A stretch of DNA of 29,470 nt from a virus: IMG/VR virus record IMGVR_UViG_3300042319_000676, positions 1-29,470 of that record. The stretch is one strand, 5' to 3'. Under the pieces are notes generated by a model. The model did no database searches and was not told the DNA's origin. It saw only the letters and a program-made list of their open reading frames with translations. Position 1 is the first letter of the stretch. Every line of letters begins with the position of its first letter. Shown here in pieces: positions 22,143-28,254 of this stretch. Made by a program: the position numbers and the translations under genes.

Positions 22143-23150
22143 ATGGCTCACAATCTAGAAATGGAAAACGGCGAAGTTGCTTTCGCTCTCCGTGGCGCAC
22201 CTGCTTGGCACAACCTAGCAAATCGCATCTTCACAAAAGATGAAGAAGTTACTACCGCCCTAATGCTTGAAGAAGCAAAGTTGGCAAATTGGAATGTTCG
22301 TCTATCTCCAATCACTGAGCACATTCCAGAATCTTGGAATGATGTCTCTACCGCATCTCTTGTCATTCGTGACAATCCATTCAATAAGGGAACTGATGTT
22401 CTTGCCACTGTTGGCAAGCGTTACAAGCCTGTACAGAATGAAGAATTATTCGCATTCGCTGATGCTATTCATGATGCGAACGCTGACTGCCGTTGGGAAT
22501 CTGCTGGCTCATTGAAAAAGGGCAAAGTTGTATTCGGCACTGTTGATATTCCTCGCACAATGGTTCTTGACCCACAAGGTGCCAACGATGAAACTAAACT
22601 CTATTTAATTGTATGGACATCACATGACGGGTCAGTTGCTGTTCAGGCTGCTGTTACTCCTGTTCGTGTTGTATGCCAAAACACATTGAATCTTGCCATG
22701 CGTAACGCTAAGCAATCTTTCAAGATTCGTCATACGCAATCTGTTGAAGGTCGCATTCAAGTTGCTCGTGAAACTCTTGGGCTTGCTCTTGGTTACTTTG
22801 ATGAATTCGAGAAGGAAGCGCAAGCACTTTATTCTCAGTCAATTACTGATGCTGAATTCTCAAAGTTAATTCACACAATTTATCCAAAGCCTGCTGATGA
22901 TGCTGCTAAAGTTGCGCTAACTAAATGGGAGAATAAGGTCGTGCTACTTGATGACCTTTACCATAACTCACCAACTAATGCTAACATCAAGGGAACTAAA
23001 TGGGGTGCGTTTAATGCTCTCACCGAACGCCTTGATTACTATCGCTCAGGTCGTGGAAATTCTGAAACGCTTATGGCTGGCGCATCAGGATTTGACCCAG
23101 TGCTAACCGCTGAGAAAAACAAAATCAAGAAATTGATTTCTGCTTTCTAA
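22143..23150 (+). CDS. DUF932 / TIGR03299 phage-plasmid protein (335 aa)
   Basis: Largest gene of the early block. The opening MAHNLEMENGEVAFALRGAP, then AWHNLANRIF, and later RYKPVQNEELFAFADAI, LIVWTSHDGSVAVQAAVTPV and RVVCQNTLNLAM are hallmark blocks of DUF932 (TIGR03299), widespread in phages and plasmids and of unknown molecular function. The C-terminal part (NIKGTKWGAFNALTERLDYY) is also typical. Start set after leader SD AAACGAAAGG; an upstream in-frame ATG lies in promoter 9. Often encoded near replication functions, but that is context, not proof. Confidence 0.92.
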   Translation: MAHNLEMENGEVAFALRGAPAWHNLANRIFTKDEEVTTALMLEEAKLANWNVRLSPITEHIPESWNDVSTASLVIRDNPFNKGTDVLATVGKRYKPVQNEELFAFADAIHDANADCRWESAGSLKKGKVVFGTVDIPRTMVLDPQGANDETKLYLIVWTSHDGSVAVQAAVTPVRVVCQNTLNLAMRNAKQSFKIRHTQSVEGRIQVARETLGLALGYFDEFEKEAQALYSQSITDAEFSKLIHTIYPKPADDAAKVALTKWENKVVLLDDLYHNSPTNANIKGTKWGAFNALTERLDYYRSGRGNSETLMAGASGFDPVLTAEKNKIKKLISAF

Positions 23151-23197
23151 ATAAAAATAATCCTGAGCAAGATTTAAAACTGCTCACATTTTTTCTT

Positions 23198-23274
23198 GGT
23201 CCATTAGCTCAGTTGGTTAGAGCGCTACCCTGTCACGGTAGAGGCCGACGGTTCAAGTCCGTTATGGATCGCCA
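23198..23274 (+). tRNA. tRNA-Asp (anticodon GUC)
   Basis: 77 nt. Acceptor GGTCCAT pairs with ATGGATC (one G-U). The anticodon stem CTACC/GGTAG encloses CTGTCAC with anticodon GTC. T arm GACGG/CCGTT around TTCAAGT; CCA is encoded at the 3 prime end. It lies between the DUF932 gene and promoter 10. Confidence 0.95.
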
Positions 23275-23277
23275 AGC

Positions 23278-23297
23278 GCCCTCAAAGCTAAGGGGGC
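23278..23297 (+). terminator. Hairpin after tRNA-Asp
   Basis: GCCCTC and GGGGGC (one U-G pair) around an 8-nt loop, just past the CCA end. No U tract, so it may aid 3 prime processing rather than terminate. Confidence 0.4.
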
Positions 23298-23303
23298 AAA
23301 AAG

Positions 23304-23319
23304 TGTGTTACGACTCACA
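23304..23319. promoter_or_regulatory. Crp/GlxR-type palindrome 8 (one mismatch)
   Basis: TGTGT-TACGAC-TCACA; begins 59 bp before the -10 of promoter 10. CCCTGGAATC follows. Confidence 0.5.
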
Positions 23320-23346
23320 TTTAAATTCCCTGGAATCTATTGTAAA

Positions 23347-23368
23347 TGTCAGTGGGGTCCTGTATAAT
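23347..23368 (+). promoter_or_regulatory. Early promoter 10 (TGTCAG-N10-TATAAT), leaderless
   Basis: The -10 ends 7 nt before an ATG at 23376, so transcription would start at or next to the start codon. It lacks the usual AACGAAAGG leader. Confidence 0.75.
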
Positions 23369-23375
23369 TCTGTAC

Positions 23376-24050
23376 ATGACCAACGAACTAGTATCAAGCG
23401 TGTACACATTTGTCTGTGACCCAGATGAGTGTGATTGTTTAATCCAATTAACATCATCTGATGGATTTGGCTTTCCATCAGGTGTGACAGAACTCACATG
23501 CCCGTGTGGCCGTAAGACCACATTAGTGTCAGTGGAGCATGCTACAATTACATCCTTAAACCAAACGAAAGAAGGAAGCAATATGGACGGAATGACAGTA
23601 GAAAACCTGCCTCTATCAGATGCAGAGAAGTACAACCCTGACCAATTAGTTACATACAAAGTAATCCGTGGTTATTCGGATGCTGAATATGCTACAGATA
23701 AAGTTCGCAACATTGAATACGAACTGCATAATGGTCGCACAAATTCTAAGGCAGTCTCATCTTTACAGAATAAGATTGGCTTAGTTAAAGATATTATTTC
23801 AGAGGCATATGCTGATTCAGAAGACCAAGAAACTTTGCAAGCAATTGCAGAAGCGCTTGAGATTGAATTAATTAGAGAGATTGAATGGTCTGCATCTATT
23901 GAAGTTAGCGGAACTATTTCAGTCAACCTACTTGAGGATACTCATTTTGACTTAGATTCAGAAATTGAAGATGCTCTTTATGCTGATTCACACAATGGCA
24001 ACATTGAAGTTGTTGACCAAGAAATCTGCAACATTAGGGAGAACTGCTAA
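23376..24050 (+). CDS. Zinc-ribbon protein with nested second start (224 aa, or 155 aa from 23583)
   Basis: From ATG 23376 the frame reads MTNELVSSVYTFVCDPDECD, CLIQLTSSDGFGFPSGVTEL and TCPCGRKTTL. CDPDECDC and CPCG look like a zinc ribbon of about 50 residues. The same frame then runs through promoter 11 (as SVEHATI) and its leader to a second ATG at 23583 with SD GAAGGAAG, giving a 155-aa form MDGMTVENLPLSDAEKYNPD. The C-terminal domain has ALEIELIREIEWSASIEVSG then TISVNLLEDTHFDLDSEIED, a small sensor-like alpha-beta unit. So a leaderless long form and a leadered short form may share one C terminus. Alternatively only the short form is made. Confidence 0.75.
   Translation: MTNELVSSVYTFVCDPDECDCLIQLTSSDGFGFPSGVTELTCPCGRKTTLVSVEHATITSLNQTKEGSNMDGMTVENLPLSDAEKYNPDQLVTYKVIRGYSDAEYATDKVRNIEYELHNGRTNSKAVSSLQNKIGLVKDIISEAYADSEDQETLQAIAEALEIELIREIEWSASIEVSGTISVNLLEDTHFDLDSEIEDALYADSHNGNIEVVDQEICNIRENC
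23527..23548 (+). promoter_or_regulatory. Early promoter 11, inside coding sequence
   Basis: TGTCAG-N10-TACAAT within the long zinc-ribbon frame; 34 nt before ATG 23583; leader CCAAACGAAAGAAGG. Confidence 0.78.
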
Positions 24051-24253
24051 TGTATTTTGAGTTGACTGCTCCTGATAGGCTATCCATGGAGATGGCCTAT
24101 TGGGATGCACAAATTATTGGGCTGGACCCGCAAGCAATGTCACCGTTGACATTCAACATTGGAACTGGTAGTATTGAGAAAGTAAGTAGAATTCGTGATA
24201 AGTATAACTTAACTGAATCTTACATATCAGACTACGAAACCACAGGTTATTAA
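24050..24253 (+). CDS. Hypothetical protein (67 aa)
   Basis: MYFELTAPDRLSMEMAYWDA, QIIGLDPQAMSPLTFNIGTG, SIEKVSRIRDKYNLTESYIS. Starts in a TAATG overlap. A strand-helix unit then a conserved-looking FNIGTGSIEKV. Not recognised. Confidence 0.75.
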   Translation: MYFELTAPDRLSMEMAYWDAQIIGLDPQAMSPLTFNIGTGSIEKVSRIRDKYNLTESYISDYETTGY

Positions 24254-24262
24254 GGAGAAATT

Positions 24263-24409
24263 ATGTCAGACTATAAAGATGGTTGGGACGATGGGTATAA
24301 GTTTGCCCGTGATGAAATCATGGAAAAGTTATCAGAGATTGATATCAACGACATTGATTCCTGGATCCTTGATCGTCTTTCTGAGATGATTGAAGGTGGA
24401 GCACTATGA
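24263..24409 (+). CDS. Hypothetical acidic protein (48 aa)
   Basis: MSDYKDGWDDGYKFARDEIM then EKLSEIDINDIDSWILDRLS and EMIEGGAL. WDDGYKFARDEI is a recurring motif of small phage proteins. SD AAGGAG; ATGA overlap with the next gene. Confidence 0.75.
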   Translation: MSDYKDGWDDGYKFARDEIMEKLSEIDINDIDSWILDRLSEMIEGGAL

Positions 24410-24615
24410 CAATGGAAGATCTAACAAGATGGATAGCATGTGACCAATGTGGCACAGCCCAAGCAATGTATATGGTTAAACTAGTAGATGGTGAGCTTTT
24501 CTTTTGCGGTCACCACTACAACGCAAGCAAGCGTGGCCTTGACAAGGTCGCATACGAAGTGATAGAATTAAACAAAACGGAAGAAGCAATCCCTCAACTA
24601 GAAACGGCGGAATAA
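24406..24615 (+). CDS. DUF7455-like zinc protein (69 aa)
   Basis: C12 and C15 (CDQCGTAQ) with C34 and H36/H37 (FFCGHHYN) match the small actinobacterial/actinophage zinc proteins whose members read CDRCGAQA ... LLFCGHH. The middle MYMVKLVDGE is the expected beta hairpin. Function unknown even in hosts. It is the best single taxonomic hint for an actinobacterial host. Confidence 0.82.
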   Translation: MTMEDLTRWIACDQCGTAQAMYMVKLVDGELFFCGHHYNASKRGLDKVAYEVIELNKTEEAIPQLETAE

Positions 24616-24616
24616 A

Positions 24617-24982
24617 ATGGGCGACAGAGCAAACTTTGGATTCAGAGATTCCAAGGAGAATGTACTATTTCTATATGGACACTGGGCTGGGCATAATATG
24701 CTAGCCAAGTTGGCCAATGCTGTGCAGGCTGCAGAGCCTCGCTGGCAGGATGAATCATATGCAACACGCATTGCTATATCTAATCTAATTGGAGAAGACT
24801 GGACTGAAAAAACAGGCTGGGGTATCTACATTAATCAATTAGGAGATAATGAGCATAAGGTGCCTGTTATTGATTGGTCCAATCAAACTTTTACACTGTA
24901 TGAAGAGGACCTGAGCACGGTAGTGTTTACCTCGTCCCTTGCAGCATTCGTAGATAAATACAGTCGACTAGTTATGGTATAA
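24617..24982 (+). CDS. Conserved phage hypothetical protein (121 aa)
   Basis: MGDRANFGFRDSKENVLFLY, GHWAGHNMLAKLANAVQAAE, then WTEKTGWGIYINQLGDNEHK. The block GDRANFGF then LYGHWAGH recurs in phages and some bacteria, without an assigned activity. Its stop lies inside the -10 of the ncRNA promoter. Confidence 0.8.
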   Translation: MGDRANFGFRDSKENVLFLYGHWAGHNMLAKLANAVQAAEPRWQDESYATRIAISNLIGEDWTEKTGWGIYINQLGDNEHKVPVIDWSNQTFTLYEEDLSTVVFTSSLAAFVDKYSRLVMV

Positions 24983-24983
24983 T
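24962..24983 (+). promoter_or_regulatory. Probable ncRNA promoter (degenerate AGTCGA-N10-TATAAT)
   Basis: Same 10-bp geometry as the early promoters but the upstream box is AGTCGA. The -10 is perfect and overlaps the stop codon of the 121-aa gene. Confidence 0.5.
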
Positions 24984-24989
24984 TAGACT

Positions 24990-25131
24990 AGGACTTTGGT
25001 CCTGGTTTTAATAGGAAATGAAATGGTGCGTCTATTAGTCTTTAGGGCCAGGCGCTAAGTAAAGCGGTTTATTTCTTTCGTTGGAAATCAGCAGCCATAT
25101 TCATAACCCCCAGCATAGCTGGGGGTTTTCT
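24990..25131 (+). ncRNA. Candidate structured small RNA with anti-leader segment
   Basis: About 142 nt between the TATAAT at 24978 and the terminator at 25105, with no coding potential. Predicted pairings are AGGAC/GTCCT (24990-25003) or, as an alternative, CCTGG (25001) with CCAGG (25048). Nested inside the latter is TAATAG (25009) with CTATTA (25032). An unpaired-looking segment at 25072-25084, TTTCTTTCGTTGG, is the exact reverse complement of CCAACGAAAGAAA. It can therefore pair over 9-11 nt with the CAACGAAAG leaders of several early mRNAs, covering the SD. Transcription and pairing are inferred. It could instead be an untranslated spacer. Confidence 0.55.
25105..25131 (+). terminator. 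Strong intrinsic terminator
   Basis: A perfect 10-bp stem AACCCCCAGC/GCTGGGGGTT with a 3-nt loop, then TTCT. Confidence 0.85.
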
Positions 25132-25199
25132 ATTGCCCGCAAAGACTTGAGGGTAGCATGTTTGTTTTACGACGTCAAGTTAATTTTCCCAGGAATTTG

Positions 25200-25215
25200 T
25201 GTGATCTTGACCACA
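25200..25215. promoter_or_regulatory. Crp/GlxR-type palindrome 9 (one mismatch) and adjacent palindrome
   Basis: TGTGA-TCTTGA-CCACA begins 78 bp before the -10 of promoter 12. A second perfect palindrome GGTGTG-AAA-CACACC lies at 25231-25245. Confidence 0.5.
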
Positions 25216-25261
25216 TAGCTTGGAAAATGTGGTGTGAAACACACCTATTTGCTATTCCAAA

Positions 25262-25283
25262 TGTCAGTGGTCCATTGTATAAT
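25262..25283 (+). promoter_or_regulatory. Early promoter 12 (TGTCAG-N10-TATAAT)
   Basis: 27 nt before ATG 25311; leader TCAACGAAAGG. Confidence 0.8.
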
Positions 25284-25310
25284 TGGAACATATCAACGAA
25301 AGGATATAAA

Positions 25311-26045
25311 ATGCCAAATTGGGTATTTAATGGATTAACTATTGAAGGTAATCCTGAGCAAGTAAAATCTCTAATCAAACAAATGAATAAGCCATTTGTT
25401 TATTCTATTACTGCAGTAGGTGATTTATCATATGATGTCAAGCAGACTAAGTATGTTAATCCTATCTTTGCTTTTCATAATATCTATAACTATAGAGATG
25501 CTGGTATTACTGATGAGGTATATCATGGACAGCCTCCTCGTTCCACCGACTTTTCTCAGGCAATGAAGTTTGAGACCAATGACTGGTACAACTTTAATGT
25601 GCGTGAGTGGGGAACCAAGTGGGATGTTGCTGTAGCCGAGGGTAATAAGTATCCTGATACAACTATTGAAGAAGCAGAAAACGGTGAGAACTATGTAGTT
25701 CATTACAACTTTAACACTGCATGGTCACGACCTCTTGGTGCTATCTCTAAACTATCTGCACAATACCCAACACTACTATTTACTTTATCATATGAAGAAG
25801 AAACAGGTTGGGGTGGGGAAATGGAATTCCTCCGTGGAGAAGTTATATCAGAATCAGAATACGATAACATGTGCCGTGATTGTGATGCAACTGACCAAAT
25901 GGAATACTGCGACAATGACTGCGGTGAAATCTGTGGCAACTGCAACTGGCTAGGCAATGCTGACCTAGAGGCTGTAGCAATTTGTCAGACCCATAAGATA
26001 TACTTAGACACTAAAGTACCCGAATATAGAAAGGCGGAAGCATAA
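25311..26045 (+). CDS. Api92-like (DUF1281-type) protein with C-terminal zinc module (244 aa)
   Basis: MPNWVFNGLTIEGNPEQVKS is the signature opening of the Api92-like phage family (DUF1281/ferredoxin-like). The middle NTAWSRPLGAISKLSAQYPT then LFTLSYEEETGWGGEMEF is the second conserved block. The family has no known activity. A Cys-rich tail follows (C188, C191, C200, C204, C208, C211, C225), likely a zinc module. Start set after leader SD CGAAAGG; the frame open from 25158 only reflects non-coding sequence. Promoter 13 lies in its last codons. Confidence 0.85.
   Translation: MPNWVFNGLTIEGNPEQVKSLIKQMNKPFVYSITAVGDLSYDVKQTKYVNPIFAFHNIYNYRDAGITDEVYHGQPPRSTDFSQAMKFETNDWYNFNVREWGTKWDVAVAEGNKYPDTTIEEAENGENYVVHYNFNTAWSRPLGAISKLSAQYPTLLFTLSYEEETGWGGEMEFLRGEVISESEYDNMCRDCDATDQMEYCDNDCGEICGNCNWLGNADLEAVAICQTHKIYLDTKVPEYRKAEA
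25983..26004 (+). promoter_or_regulatory. Early promoter 13, inside coding sequence
   Basis: TGTCAG-N10-TATACT within codons for CQTHKIYL of the Api92-like gene; 40 nt before ATG 26045, with AGAAAGGCGG as SD. Confidence 0.65.
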
Positions 26046-26257
26046 TGGAAGCATTTACAGATACAGTAGGAGAACATATCCTTGGAGCAATTCAAGTAGA
26101 TATTGAGCAACATCTCTTTGAACAATGGAACAGCAAAAATTTAGATGAGGGCAGCGATTATGCTGAATATATGTTCATGCAATTTGCTCCTGATAACTTA
26201 AAACAATCATACAATGAGTACTATGGTTATATTGAAGGAGATGAATTCCTCCTATGA
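26045..26257 (+). CDS. Hypothetical acidic protein (70 aa)
   Basis: MEAFTDTVGEHILGAIQVDI, EQHLFEQWNSKNLDEGSDYA, EYMFMQFAPDNLKQSYNEYY. TAATG start. Helical and acidic. Not recognised. Confidence 0.75.
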   Translation: MEAFTDTVGEHILGAIQVDIEQHLFEQWNSKNLDEGSDYAEYMFMQFAPDNLKQSYNEYYGYIEGDEFLL

Positions 26258-26400
26258 TTACCAGCCAAGAACTAATTGATTATATCTATGATGACAACTT
26301 AATCCATTTTGATGATAGAGATACATCAGATGATTGTGATTGTCACATTCATATAACACTTAATACTATGATTAAATATATGGAGGCAATAGAATGCTAG
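26254..26400 (+). CDS. Hypothetical protein with DCDCHIH motif (48 aa)
   Basis: MITSQELIDYIYDDNLIHFD, then DDRDTSDDCDCHIHITLNTM. The acidic and Cys/His cluster could bind a metal ion. ATGA overlap before, 7-nt overlap after. Confidence 0.7.
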   Translation: MITSQELIDYIYDDNLIHFDDRDTSDDCDCHIHITLNTMIKYMEAIEC

Positions 26401-26567
26401 GTTATACTAAAGATGATCTTGATGAGATGATTAACTCAGTACATGATGCTAAGTTATTTTATCTTAGAACCCCGTCCGATTTAATGGACAAGTCAATATT
26501 AAATGAAGGCTTGTTAAAAACAAATGACTTCCTCCAGGGGCTTTGGGCGGAGGGTTATTTTGACTAA
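26394..26567 (+). CDS. Hypothetical protein (57 aa)
   Basis: MLGYTKDDLDEMINSVHDAK, then FYLRTPSDLMDKSILNEGLL and FLQGLWAEGYFD. Overlaps the previous gene by 7 nt. SD GGAGG sits upstream. All-helical by appearance; not recognised. Confidence 0.7.
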   Translation: MLGYTKDDLDEMINSVHDAKLFYLRTPSDLMDKSILNEGLLKTNDFLQGLWAEGYFD

Positions 26568-26766
26568 GTCATCACATTTTATGGAGTATCTAAAGATACA
26601 TAAGATTAGTTTAGAACAAGATTTAGAAGATGCTAGAAATAATATTCCTATTCCTGAAGATGAATACTTCGAATCAGATAGTTATTATATGGGTGCCATT
26701 GATACTATGGAACATATTTTGTCAGTGGCTACTGATATAATGATTGATAACGAAAGGGTATATTAA
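26560..26766 (+). CDS. Hypothetical protein, TTG start (68 aa)
   Basis: GGAGG at 26549 is 6 nt before TTG 26560, which fits better than the ATG at 26524 (no SD). Reads TKSSHFMEYLKIHKISLEQD, then DEYFESDSYYMGAIDTMEHI and LSVATDIMIDNERVY. Its last 15 codons contain the whole of promoter 14. Confidence 0.68.
   Translation: MTKSSHFMEYLKIHKISLEQDLEDARNNIPIPEDEYFESDSYYMGAIDTMEHILSVATDIMIDNERVY
26720..26741 (+). promoter_or_regulatory. Early promoter 14, inside coding sequence
   Basis: TGTCAG-N10-TATAAT in the codons for SVATDIM, with leader ATAACGAAAGG, 24 nt before ATG 26766. Confidence 0.75.
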
Positions 26767-26969
26767 TGAACATATCATCTAGAGAAGTTACTTATCGTTC
26801 CGCCGTTGAACAAATATTTTTTGAGGACGGGACAGAATTGGTAATCACAATTGGTGCTCCTGCCGAAGGCGGAGGAGATATCGATATTGAATATGATTGG
26901 GTAGAAGGAAAGCCTGATTGGGCAAACAACTTAAATGAATCAACACTAGTGAACTATGAGGTAATATAA
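26766..26969 (+). CDS. Hypothetical acidic beta protein (67 aa)
   Basis: MNISSREVTYRSAVEQIFFE, DGTELVITIGAPAEGGGDID, then a WVEGKPDWANNLNESTLVNY tail. Likely strands throughout. TAATG overlaps at both ends. Confidence 0.75.
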   Translation: MNISSREVTYRSAVEQIFFEDGTELVITIGAPAEGGGDIDIEYDWVEGKPDWANNLNESTLVNYEVI

Positions 26970-27259
26970 TGAATCAAGAAGACATTGGGCTCCCTCCGCA
27001 CCTACAGCGTTTGGTTAATGCGGGTGTTAGCGGATTAGATATAATGCACGGAGAACTAAAGAACTTAATGCTAATTGCCGAGCAAGATTTAAAGGACGCA
27101 TTAGCACAGGAGGAGTTGTCTGAAGAGGCAATGGATTCTATGGTCCGAACAGAATGTGAAGGACGACTAGATACTCTAGTCGAACTATATCAACTAACAT
27201 ATGAACTATCATTTGCAATTCAATCAAGAATAGATTTGGAGTTTGCTAATGAAGCCTGA
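26969..27259 (+). CDS. Hypothetical acidic helical protein (96 aa)
   Basis: MNQEDIGLPPHLQRLVNAGV, SGLDIMHGELKNLMLIAEQD, then acidic LAQEELSEEAMDSMVRTECE and a final helix. Could be a small helical bundle. TAATG start; overlaps the next gene by 11 nt. Confidence 0.78.
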   Translation: MNQEDIGLPPHLQRLVNAGVSGLDIMHGELKNLMLIAEQDLKDALAQEELSEEAMDSMVRTECEGRLDTLVELYQLTYELSFAIQSRIDLEFANEA

Positions 27260-27575
27260 CGATAAAGATAAACTAAACAAGTGTTTAGAGATTCTAGACA
27301 GCACTGACCTAGGTCTATCATTAGTTTGGTTGTGGACTTGGTCAACAATTAACAACATATTTGAGGATGAGACCTACAAGCAGAACTGCACCCTAGATGA
27401 CATGTGGGGCCACCTCTGTGAGGCTGTGGAGGCTGGTATGGGGTTCTCTCTGGAGTACGGTGCCGAACAGCACAACGAAGATGTCCTTGAATGGATGATG
27501 AATCGTGAATACATTGTGGACACAATGTTTGAGGAAGATGAAGAAGAGGAGGACGACGAAGATGAAGATGAGTGA
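27249..27575 (+). CDS. Hypothetical protein with poly-acidic tail (108 aa)
   Basis: MKPDDKDKLNKCLEILDSTD, LGLSLVWLWTWSTINNIFED, and a tail after MMNREYIVDTMF of about 16 Glu/Asp. Start at the ATG inside the previous gene; an upstream in-frame TTG exists. Tail may mimic DNA or bind cations. Function unknown. Confidence 0.75.
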   Translation: MKPDDKDKLNKCLEILDSTDLGLSLVWLWTWSTINNIFEDETYKQNCTLDDMWGHLCEAVEAGMGFSLEYGAEQHNEDVLEWMMNREYIVDTMFEEDEEEEDDEDEDE

Positions 27576-27705
27576 TAAGTACTTAAACGATCAACTTAGT
27601 AAAGCCCAAAAGCTTTTGTGGGGTGGGTCCGAAACAGAAAACATCGAGGCACACAACATCATTGCTAAACTAATTAAAGACAAGATAGAACAGGTGGAAC
27701 TATGA
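27568..27705 (+). CDS. Hypothetical microprotein (45 aa)
   Basis: MSDKYLNDQLSKAQKLLWGG then SETENIEAHNIIAKLIKDKI. Overlaps the acidic tail of the previous gene in another frame. An ATG 6 nt upstream is an alternative. Helical, charged. Confidence 0.65.
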   Translation: MSDKYLNDQLSKAQKLLWGGSETENIEAHNIIAKLIKDKIEQVEL

Positions 27706-27884
27706 CTAAACAGTTTAAAGTATATGGCGACACCATTCAGGAATTTTACATTGTAGTAGAAGCCAAGGACAGCGATGAGGCATGGTACAAGGCAGTAGCC
27801 GCACCTAAGAAAGAATGGCAAAAGGGTGCCAATCGTAAAGATAAGATAGAGCCATACCAAGTAGAAGAACTAACAACTGAATAA
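27702..27884 (+). CDS. Hypothetical small alpha-beta protein (60 aa)
   Basis: MTKQFKVYGDTIQEFYIVVE, then AKDSDEAWYKAVAAPKKEW and a basic-acidic end. The order strand-strand-helix (YIVVEAKDSDEAW) resembles small DUF-type folds of phages. ATGA start. Confidence 0.75.
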   Translation: MTKQFKVYGDTIQEFYIVVEAKDSDEAWYKAVAAPKKEWQKGANRKDKIEPYQVEELTTE

Positions 27885-27896
27885 AGATAGGTTGGG

Positions 27897-27923
27897 CCGT
27901 TATGGACAATTCGGACATAACGG
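27897..27923. repeat. Inverted repeat CCGTTATG ... CATAACGG
   Basis: 8-bp perfect arms around GACAATTCGGA; includes the CAATTCGGACATA motif also found at 22057. Operator or terminator-like structure between two transcription units. Confidence 0.55.
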
Positions 27924-27968
27924 TCATAATCTAAGGGCACGGGCAAAAATTTTGCTTTACGGCACCTA

Positions 27969-27997
27969 TTTACAAATCGCCGAAATTCGGATATAAT
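27969..27997 (+). promoter_or_regulatory. Sigma70-type promoter of the Lsr2-like gene
   Basis: TTTACA, 17-bp spacer, TATAAT, 33 nt before ATG 28031. A canonical spacing, unlike the early promoters around it. Confidence 0.75.
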
Positions 27998-28030
27998 ATA
28001 TATAACAAAGATCTAGAAAGGATCAAACAA

Positions 28031-28183
28031 ATGACATCAACACCAACAACAACTCGTGAGTACCTCAAGACCCAGGGAATTTCTGTGGGCAAGCGTGGCC
28101 GCTTTTCAGCTGCAGCTCTAGGCGTTATCAGCAAGGCAGCACAAGAGGGCGTAGTCTTCACAGACAAGAAGAACGTCAAGTAA
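28031..28183 (+). CDS. Lsr2-type DNA-binding domain-only protein (50 aa)
   Basis: Residues 8-32 (TREYLKTQGISVGKRGRFSA) align with the C-terminal DNA-binding domain of Lsr2, the actinobacterial xenogeneic silencer. That domain ends in REW...G..VS.RGRIPA and inserts RGR (here 22-24) into AT-rich minor grooves. The N-terminal oligomerization domain of Lsr2 is absent. Such a protein could bind AT-rich phage or host DNA, compete with host Lsr2, or act as a regulator. It is the only gene here with a canonical sigma70 promoter, so it may be expressed differently. SD GAAAGG. Confidence 0.8.
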   Translation: MTSTPTTTREYLKTQGISVGKRGRFSAAALGVISKAAQEGVVFTDKKNVK

Positions 28184-28197
28184 TAAACTAAGTGTGG

Positions 28198-28238
28198 GGT
28201 TCCTCCTCTCTGTGGGAAAACGGGAAAGGGGAGGAACC
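28198..28238 (+). terminator. Hairpin after the Lsr2-like gene
   Basis: GGTTCCTCC and GGAGGAACC pair over a long G/A-rich loop; weak U content after. Probable terminator before promoter 15. Confidence 0.5.
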
Positions 28239-28254
28239 TCGCTTCATTTACAAA

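Noticed and set aside
24263-24285. Another TGTCAG promoter at the start of the 48-aa gene
   Set aside because: TGTCAG is present as codons but no -10 hexamer lies 10 bp downstream.
25158-25310. Upstream extension of the Api92-like gene
   Set aside because: It runs through the Crp-type palindrome and promoter 12; family members begin at MPNW.
26524-26559. ATG start of the gene ending at 26766
   Set aside because: No Shine-Dalgarno, and it would overlap the previous gene by 44 nt; the TTG at 26560 has GGAGG at 6 nt.
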